A stretch of DNA of 10,653 nt from Deltaproteobacteria bacterium (lineage in GTDB: Bacteria > Myxococcota > Polyangia > Polyangiales > B10-G4). The notes under the pieces were generated by a model that was given only the letters and a program-made list of their open reading frames with translations, was not told the DNA's origin and searched no databases. Within the stretch, counting starts at the first letter, position 1. The number at the start of each line of letters is the position of its first letter. Below are positions 6,825 through 10,653 of this stretch, one piece after another. The translations under genes were made by a program, and so were the position numbers. Where the stretch lies: positions 1 through 10,653 of the forward strand of contig JAFDCW010000066.1 of the NCBI GenBank assembly GCA_019312705.1. The letters are read 5' to 3'.

Positions 6825-7928
6825 ATGGCTGAGGTCCCGCGGGTGGAACGGACCGATCAGTTCCTCGATAAGGTTCTCGAGGGGCGATATCGCGTCGTGA
6901 GCGAACTCGGCCAAGGCGGCATGAGCACCGTCTATCGGGCCCAGCAGGTCGAAGGGGGAGCCGACGTGGCGGTGAAGATCCTCCACGACGAGCTGATCCA
7001 CGACCAATCGCAACGTGAGCGCTTCGAACGAGAAGCGCGGGCGCTCTTTGCCCTGGACGACGAAAACATCCTCCACGTGCATGACTACGGAGTGCACGAA
7101 GGCCTGCCCTTTCTGGTGATGGAGCTCCTCGAGGGCAAAACCCTCGACCTCCTCGTCGAAGACGCCCCCCTCCCGCCGGCCGAAGGCGTCGACCTCGTCC
7201 GGCAGGTCCTCAGCGGCCTCGCCGCTGCCCACGCCCAGGGGGTCCTGCACCGCGACCTCAAGACCGAAAACGTCGTCGTCGTGACCCGACCGGACGGCAC
7301 TCGGGTCGCCAAGCTGCTCGACTTCGGCCTGGTGAAGTTCGTCGACGACGAGCGCTGGGGCGAGGGACGCGCCCTGACGGCCTTCGGTGAAGTGATGGGA
7401 ACGCCCGCCTATATGTCTCCGGAGCAATGCACCGGCGAGACCGCCGACGCGCGCTCCGACGTCTACGCGATGGGCGCCGTGCTCTTCGAGATGCTGACCG
7501 GCGAGTGGCCCTTCATGGAAGAAAGCCGGGGCGACATGATGCGCGCCCATCTGACGACGCCAACGCCGAAGGTGGCCGAACGGCGCCCCGAGCTCGATCC
7601 GCGACCCGAGCTCCAAGCCCTCATCGACCGGGCGATGGCCAAAGACGTAGAAGAGCGCTTCGCCGATGCTGGCGCGATGCTGGCGGCCCTCGAGGCGATT
7701 CCCCACCCCGTGGCGACGGTCCGTCAGCAGCTGCAGGGACCGAGCGCCGCGGGCAACGCCGCACCCCTCGAGGTCAATCGCCTCACCGAGCCGATGCGGC
7801 TGCCGAGCCTGCCCCCGACAGCCGGCCGGCCTGCCCCCGTGGCTCGCCTCGTGCTCATCGGCGGCGGCCTCTTGGTGCTGCTCGTCGCCGCCGCCGTTGC
7901 GGCGTTCATGGTCCTCAGCTCGATCTGA
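6825..7928 (+). CDS. Tail-anchored eukaryotic-like Ser/Thr protein kinase
   Basis: A 367-aa Hanks-type kinase. The catalytic domain occupies about residues 20-285: glycine loop LGQGGMSTVY (28-37), VAVKIL with ATP-anchoring Lys51, a candidate C-helix Glu70, HRDLKTEN (142-149) with catalytic Asp144 and Asn149, DFG (166-168), activation loop to GTPAYMSPE (192-200), and DVYAMGAVLFEMLTGEWPF (212-230). All key residues are intact and it is an RD kinase, so it should be active and regulated by activation-loop phosphorylation. A Pro-rich linker (about 300-340) leads to one transmembrane helix (341-364, LVLIGGGLLVLLVAAAVAAF) ending three residues before the C-terminus. There is thus no outside sensor domain, unlike PknB/PASTA kinases; input must be cytoplasmic or through partners. 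It lies 39 bp after coaBC and converges with the yciO-like gene across 2 bp. No cognate phosphatase or FHA protein is adjacent. Confidence 0.96.
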   Translation: MAEVPRVERTDQFLDKVLEGRYRVVSELGQGGMSTVYRAQQVEGGADVAVKILHDELIHDQSQRERFEREARALFALDDENILHVHDYGVHEGLPFLVMELLEGKTLDLLVEDAPLPPAEGVDLVRQVLSGLAAAHAQGVLHRDLKTENVVVVTRPDGTRVAKLLDFGLVKFVDDERWGEGRALTAFGEVMGTPAYMSPEQCTGETADARSDVYAMGAVLFEMLTGEWPFMEESRGDMMRAHLTTPTPKVAERRPELDPRPELQALIDRAMAKDVEERFADAGAMLAALEAIPHPVATVRQQLQGPSAAGNAAPLEVNRLTEPMRLPSLPPTAGRPAPVARLVLIGGGLLVLLVAAAVAAFMVLSSI

Positions 7929-7930
7929 GA

Positions 7931-8533
7931 TCAGAAGAGCGTCGCGGCGTCGCCCGCCCCTTCGCGGACGATCACGGGTTCATCCTCGGTGAGGTCGACG
8001 ACAGTCGAGAGGGTCAGGTCGCCCCAGCCAGCGTCGAGGATCATGCCGACGTTGCGAAAGCGCGCAGCGATGTCCGCCGGGTCCATGAACGTCTCTTCCT
8101 CCCAGGTCGCAGAGGTCGACAGCAGCGGATGGCCGAGCTCTTCGAGGAGGGCCCGGGCCACCGGGTGGGCGGGCACACGGATGCCCACCTGCTTGCGCTT
8201 CATCGTCAGAATCTTCGGCACCTCACGGGTGGCGTTGAGGATGAACGTGAAGGGGCCGGGGGTGCCGCGCTTCAAGATGCGATAGGTTCGATTGTCGACG
8301 ACCGCGTACCGAGCGATATCCGACAGGTCTGGGCAAAGGAAGGCGACGGGCTTGTCCTTCGGCATGCCCTTCATCTGGTAGATGCGATCGATCGCCTTCT
8401 TCTGATGGATGTCGCAGCCGAGGCCATAGACCGTATCGGTCGGGTAGGCGATGACCTCTCCGGCCCGCACGGCATCCGCCGCACGGCGGATCTTCCGGGG
8501 CTCCGGATGGTTGGCATTGACGGGAACACGCAC
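7931..8533 (-). CDS. YrdC/Sua5-domain protein of the YciO type
   Basis: A 200-aa single-domain protein of the YrdC fold. Members TsaC/Sua5 make threonylcarbamoyl-AMP from Thr, bicarbonate and ATP for the t6A37 tRNA modification. Motifs: VIAYPTDTVYGLGCDI (27-42), KGMPKDKP (55-62), FTFILNAT (95-102), VGIRVPAHPVARALLEELG (116-134), LSTSA (138-142), VVDLTEDEPVIVREGAGD (178-195). The order and wording (NHPEPRKIRRA at the start, VVDNRTYRILKRGTPG, VPKILTMKRK) follow E. coli YciO more closely than TsaC. YciO is a paralogue whose role in t6A synthesis is less certain. The start is a GTG (8531-8533), chosen because it gives the family's normal N-terminus and a strong promoter sits directly upstream; no Shine-Dalgarno sequence is visible. 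The gene converges with the kinase gene. E. coli yciO lies near trpE; here trpE is about 5.5 kb away. Confidence 0.92.
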   Translation of the reverse strand: MRVPVNANHPEPRKIRRAADAVRAGEVIAYPTDTVYGLGCDIHQKKAIDRIYQMKGMPKDKPVAFLCPDLSDIARYAVVDNRTYRILKRGTPGPFTFILNATREVPKILTMKRKQVGIRVPAHPVARALLEELGHPLLSTSATWEEETFMDPADIAARFRNVGMILDAGWGDLTLSTVVDLTEDEPVIVREGAGDAATLF

Positions 8534-8542
8534 GGCGGCGGG

Positions 8543-8571
8543 GAGTTATCGTCCCAGGCGTTGGACGTCAA
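8543..8571 (-). promoter_or_regulatory. Putative promoter of the yciO-like gene (leaderless type)
   Basis: On the minus strand TTGACG (plus-strand 8566-8571), a 17-bp spacer and TAACTC (8543-8548; a shifted reading is GATAAC). The -10 ends 9 nt before the GTG start, so the leader would be 0-3 nt. This is the best protein-gene promoter in the window by -35 match and spacing. Confidence 0.55.
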
Positions 8572-8954
8572 GGCGCGATACGTCCGTCGGGCCCGGACGA
8601 CGGGCTGCACGCGGGGGGGCGGGACCCCGGGAACTCGCACCACTCGCCAGATGACTACCAGGACCGTCACCCGGGCCCAAAGCAATGGCTACGGAGCCCG
8701 CCGGTCGAAGCGCGGTAGGGCGTGCCGAATCTCTTCCGAACTCCACCCGCGCAGGGGAATCGGGGCGATCGTCCGGCAGGCCACTGGAATGGCCAACTGG
8801 CATGGGGATTGCGACGGACTCACTCCGAGGAAAACCAATGCGCACTCCCACGGTCACCCAGGGCGCCGTGGCGCTGCACACGGAGCGGCACCGACCGCTA
8901 CGCCCACCACCTCCCACGCTGCCCATAGACCTCGAATAGGCCGCGGCCCAAGGC
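8572..8954. other. Intergenic stretch with no clear gene
   Basis: About 380 bp lie between the yciO-like promoter and the 3' end of the macro/Tudor-like gene. An 84-codon plus-strand frame (8685-8939) is open, but its codon use (GTA, CGA, GGA, AAA, several A/T third positions) is unlike its neighbours and its protein has no recognisable feature. Small structures are present: a hairpin GGCCA/TGGCC at 8779-8794 and the palindrome GGCCGCGGCC at 8939-8948. No convincing terminator for the minus-strand gene, no tRNA and no known riboswitch was recognised. A small RNA cannot be excluded. Confidence 0.5.
8838..8939 (+). CDS. Doubtful small ORF (33 aa)
   Basis: An ATG at 8838 follows GAGG (8827-8830) with a 7-nt spacer, the only well-spaced Shine-Dalgarno-like site noticed in the window. 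It opens 33 codons ending in TAG: MRTPTVTQGAVALHTERHRP, then a Pro-rich tail. There is no hydrophobic segment or known motif. It would end 15 bp before the convergent stop codon. It may be chance. Confidence 0.15.
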   Translation: MRTPTVTQGAVALHTERHRPLRPPPPTLPIDLE

Positions 8955-9899
8955 TCATCCGCGCGCGTGCACCATCTTGCGCACGGTCTGGTCCTCGAAG
9001 ACCACCTGCATCGACCGCTTCTCGAGGATGGCGACGACTCGGCCGACACCAAACTTCGAGTGCACGATCACGTCTCCCTGGACGTAGGTCCGCCGCGTCT
9101 CGTAGGGAGCGCCCCCGGCCCGGCCTCGGGCGATCTCATCCGGAGTGAGCGTCGGCGCCGGTACGGCCGGCTTCTTTGCGCGGGCCCGGGACGGTGCCGC
9201 GCCACCCCGAGGCTTTGCGGTCGTCGTCCGTCGAGGCGACCGGGTCTTGGTGCCGCCCGACGCGAAGGGGCTCTTGCGACCGGAGCCTGACCCGAAGGCG
9301 CTGGTGCTTACGGGGGCAACGCGGTCCACGAGGTCCGGAACGCGCCGTTCCGCCGCCCGAATCACGCCGGCGTTCGACTCGCAGAGGATCACTTCCTCCA
9401 CGCCGGTAGAGAGCCCCTGATCCGTTCGCTGAGCGACGTAATCATGGGCCGCGCGCACAATCGTCGCGAGGCGCTCATCGGCCTCGGGGGCCCCGGCGCC
9501 GTCGCCGAGGGCCGAGAAGGCGATACGCTCGATGGACCGGCCGGCGGCGAACTCGAGGGCCGCGGTCACGGCTCCTTGGACCGCCTCGGGGGACGGCGCC
9601 GCGCGCAGCTCTCCGCCAGCGCCAGCGGGCGAGGTAACCGCCCACAGCAGGAAGTTGCAGTGCAGGCGCCCGGGGTGCACCCGGACCACGGTCTCCAAAG
9701 GAAGCGGACCATCCCCCTGCTGCTTGCGTTCCGTGTCGAGAGCCCGCTGGAGCCTCCCACCCCAGGCCCGGTCCAGGTCGCGATCCGGTCCTGGACCTCG
9801 AAAGAGCCGCATATCGGCGGATCCGTCGTAGACGACGGCGCCAACGCGGCGGGAGGTGGGGATCTCGTATACCGAGCTGTGCATGAAGAGGACGTCCAT
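8955..9899 (-). CDS. Possible macro-like plus Tudor-like protein with a basic linker
   Basis: A 314-aa protein in three parts. Residues about 1-185 form an alpha/beta domain that looks macro-like: VVRVHPGRLHCNFLLWAVT (71-89), an AVQGAVTAALEFAAG helix, IERIAFSALGDGAGAP (123-138) and VEEVILCES (167-175). The order of strands and the ALGDGAGAP turn recall macro domains that bind ADP-ribose or related nucleotides, but the usual N-terminal GDI.../NAAN motif is absent, so ligand binding is uncertain. Residues about 200-247 are a Gly/Ser/Thr linker rich in Arg and Lys (for example KPRGGAAPSRARAKKP), likely nucleic-acid binding. Residues 271-314 (YVQGDVIVHSKFGVGRVVA ... VVFEDQTVRKMVHARG) resemble the short Tudor-like C-terminal domain of UvrD-type and CarD/TRCF-like proteins, which contact DNA or RNA polymerase. 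The frame is open further upstream, but the ATG at 9899 is preferred because TATATT lies just before it and upstream codons overlap the divergent gene. The role is unknown; DNA-associated sensing is a guess. Confidence 0.75.
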   Translation of the reverse strand: MDVLFMHSSVYEIPTSRRVGAVVYDGSADMRLFRGPGPDRDLDRAWGGRLQRALDTERKQQGDGPLPLETVVRVHPGRLHCNFLLWAVTSPAGAGGELRAAPSPEAVQGAVTAALEFAAGRSIERIAFSALGDGAGAPEADERLATIVRAAHDYVAQRTDQGLSTGVEEVILCESNAGVIRAAERRVPDLVDRVAPVSTSAFGSGSGRKSPFASGGTKTRSPRRTTTAKPRGGAAPSRARAKKPAVPAPTLTPDEIARGRAGGAPYETRRTYVQGDVIVHSKFGVGRVVAILEKRSMQVVFEDQTVRKMVHARG

Positions 9900-9909
9900 A
9901 GACTCCACC

Positions 9910-9915
9910 AATATA
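9910..9915 (-). promoter_or_regulatory. Putative -10 element of the macro/Tudor-like gene
   Basis: On the minus strand TATATT (5 of 6 to consensus) ends 10 nt before the ATG; TTCTTG lies 17 bp upstream as a poor -35. GGTGGAG (9903-9909) sits 3 nt before the ATG, which is too close for a normal ribosome site and would mostly precede or overlap the predicted transcript start. Confidence 0.45.
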
Positions 9916-9942
9916 CGAAGGTGGCCCCAGCTCAAGAAGAGG

Positions 9943-9972
9943 TTGGCGCGGAGGTCGCTTTTGGCGCACCCT
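9943..9972 (+). promoter_or_regulatory. Weak putative promoter of the rightmost gene
   Basis: TTGGCG (9943-9948), an 18-bp spacer and CACCCT (9967-9972), ending 9 nt before the ATG at 9982. The -10 lacks the conserved first T. It is proposed mainly because its position matches the other putative leaderless promoters here. Confidence 0.22.
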
Positions 9973-9981
9973 CGCCGTCCA

Positions 9982-10653
9982 ATGACCGAGAAGGACCCCC
10001 GCCCGTTCCTCGTCGTGACTGTGCTTCTCGACCCGTCGGCCCGCGCTGCAGCGATTACGCGCAGCCATGGCGATGCGGTCGACCGCGCGATGAAAGCCGC
10101 CGAAGGCCAAGAGATCGCTGGTCTCGACGTCGCCGAGCTCAACATCTCACCGATGGCGTTTTCGTATCTGCGCAAGAACCTCGGGATGCCTCCCGGGACC
10201 TGCGCCCTGTACGACGTGTTCCCCCTCGCGAGTCACCTCGTCAAGGATCAGCGGACCATCGCCGGCCAGTTCCTCGCCGCCGAGGCCCTCTGGGCCCTCG
10301 AGGAGCAGGGCCTGACCAACAGCGCGCCAGCCGTCGAACGCTTCACCCTGCCCGAGGGGTGGTCGAAGGACCCGAAGGAGATTCGCAACAAGCTCGTCGA
10401 GGTCGGCGCGCTCGATCTCACGGAGGCCGCGATCACGACTTTCTCGACGGTGAAGGGTCGTTGGGATGCGTCCGCGCCGGTGATGGATCCGCCGCCGGTG
10501 CGAGAGGTTGCAGAACCCGCGCCCGAGCCCGCGCCAGCACCCGAAGCCGCGCCCGAAGCCGCGCCGGCGCCCGAAGCCGCGCCGGCTCCCGAAGCCGCAC
10601 CAGCGCCCGAAGCCGCGCCAGCTCCCGAAGCCACGCCGGCAGCCGAGGCCGCG
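9982..10653 (+). CDS. Unrecognised protein with Ala-Pro-Glu repeat tail (3' end outside window)
   Basis: The frame from the ATG at 9982 is open to the window edge (224 codons), so the gene is 3'-incomplete. Residues 1-165 look like a folded, soluble domain: a first strand PFLVVTVLLDP (8-18), helices such as AITRSHGDAVDRAMKAAEG, a hydrophobic middle (AFSYLRKNLGMPPG) and a helical stretch AGQFLAAEALWALEEQGL. I do not recognise the family. From about residue 174 the protein becomes low-complexity, with repeated APAPEA units (184 onward) typical of flexible linkers between domains, so another domain probably follows outside the window. There is no signal peptide or membrane segment, which suggests a cytoplasmic protein. 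It is divergent from the macro/Tudor-like gene with 82 bp between starts, so the two may share control. No Shine-Dalgarno sequence is visible. A possible alternative start is the TTG at 9961. Confidence 0.75.
   Translation, partial: MTEKDPRPFLVVTVLLDPSARAAAITRSHGDAVDRAMKAAEGQEIAGLDVAELNISPMAFSYLRKNLGMPPGTCALYDVFPLASHLVKDQRTIAGQFLAAEALWALEEQGLTNSAPAVERFTLPEGWSKDPKEIRNKLVEVGALDLTEAAITTFSTVKGRWDASAPVMDPPPVREVAEPAPEPAPAPEAAPEAAPAPEAAPAPEAAPAPEAAPAPEATPAAEAA
10531..10650 (+). repeat. Coding 18-bp repeats (Ala-Pro-Ala-Pro-Glu-Ala)
   Basis: Seven in-frame units: one 18-bp unit (10531-10548), a 12-bp short form (10549-10560), four near-identical 18-bp units (10561-10632) and a diverged 18-bp unit (10633-10650, TPAAEA). 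The core is GCG-CCG-GCG-CCC-GAA-GCC; changes are mostly in third positions, so the peptide is conserved while the DNA drifts. The array may continue past the window edge. Confidence 0.92.

Noticed and set aside
8685..8939. 84-codon plus-strand gene in the intergenic stretch
   Set aside because: Codon use is unlike the real genes, no motif or hydrophobic segment is present, and no start signal precedes 8685.
9903..9909. GGTGGAG as a ribosome site for the macro/Tudor-like gene
   Set aside because: It is only 3 nt from the ATG and lies in or beside the predicted transcription start, so it is unlikely to work as a normal Shine-Dalgarno site.

Overview
The window is high-GC bacterial DNA with tightly packed genes. 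It looks like a deltaproteobacterial-type genome, most likely Myxococcota. The evidence is a lipoprotein whose lipobox is followed by Asp/Ala/Gly/Pro-rich sequence (CGDD...DAGPDADVG), a eukaryotic-like Ser/Thr kinase with a C-terminal membrane anchor, strong GC bias at third codon positions, and mostly housekeeping genes in mixed orientation. This is an inference from gene style; no rRNA or other phylogenetic marker is present.

Layout: 1-179 (-) is the 5' end of a lipoprotein gene cut by the window edge. 247-351 (-) is a tRNA-Asp(GTC) gene with an abutting intrinsic terminator. 509-964 (+) is a small CBS-pair protein, converging with trpE (967-2475, -) across a 2-bp gap. trpE is divergent from glyA (2513-3802, +) across 37 bp. 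A membrane-anchored VanW/YoaR-like protein (3868-5403, +) follows. A 16-copy YTCCCG hexamer tract (5441-5536) then separates it from coaBC (5598-6785, +). A tail-anchored Ser/Thr kinase (6825-7928, +) converges, again across 2 bp, with a YciO-type YrdC-domain gene (7931-8533, -). About 380 bp of mostly featureless DNA follows. A 314-aa protein with a possible macro-like N-terminus, a basic linker and a Tudor-like C-terminus (8955-9899, -) is divergent from an unrecognised gene (9982 to the right edge, +) that ends in Ala-Pro-Glu repeats.

The genes do not form one pathway. They are separate core functions: tryptophan synthesis (trpE), one-carbon metabolism (glyA), coenzyme A synthesis (coaBC), tRNA-Asp and YrdC/YciO, with signalling and envelope proteins between them. 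I see no phage, IS element, CRISPR array or defence island.

The most interesting signals are: (1) start codons without Shine-Dalgarno sequences, several with a -10-like hexamer 6-10 nt upstream, which suggests leaderless mRNAs; (2) the hexamer tract, whose minus strand is a long G3N3 array able to form G-quadruplexes just upstream of coaBC; (3) the macro-like/basic/Tudor-like protein and its unrecognised divergent partner.
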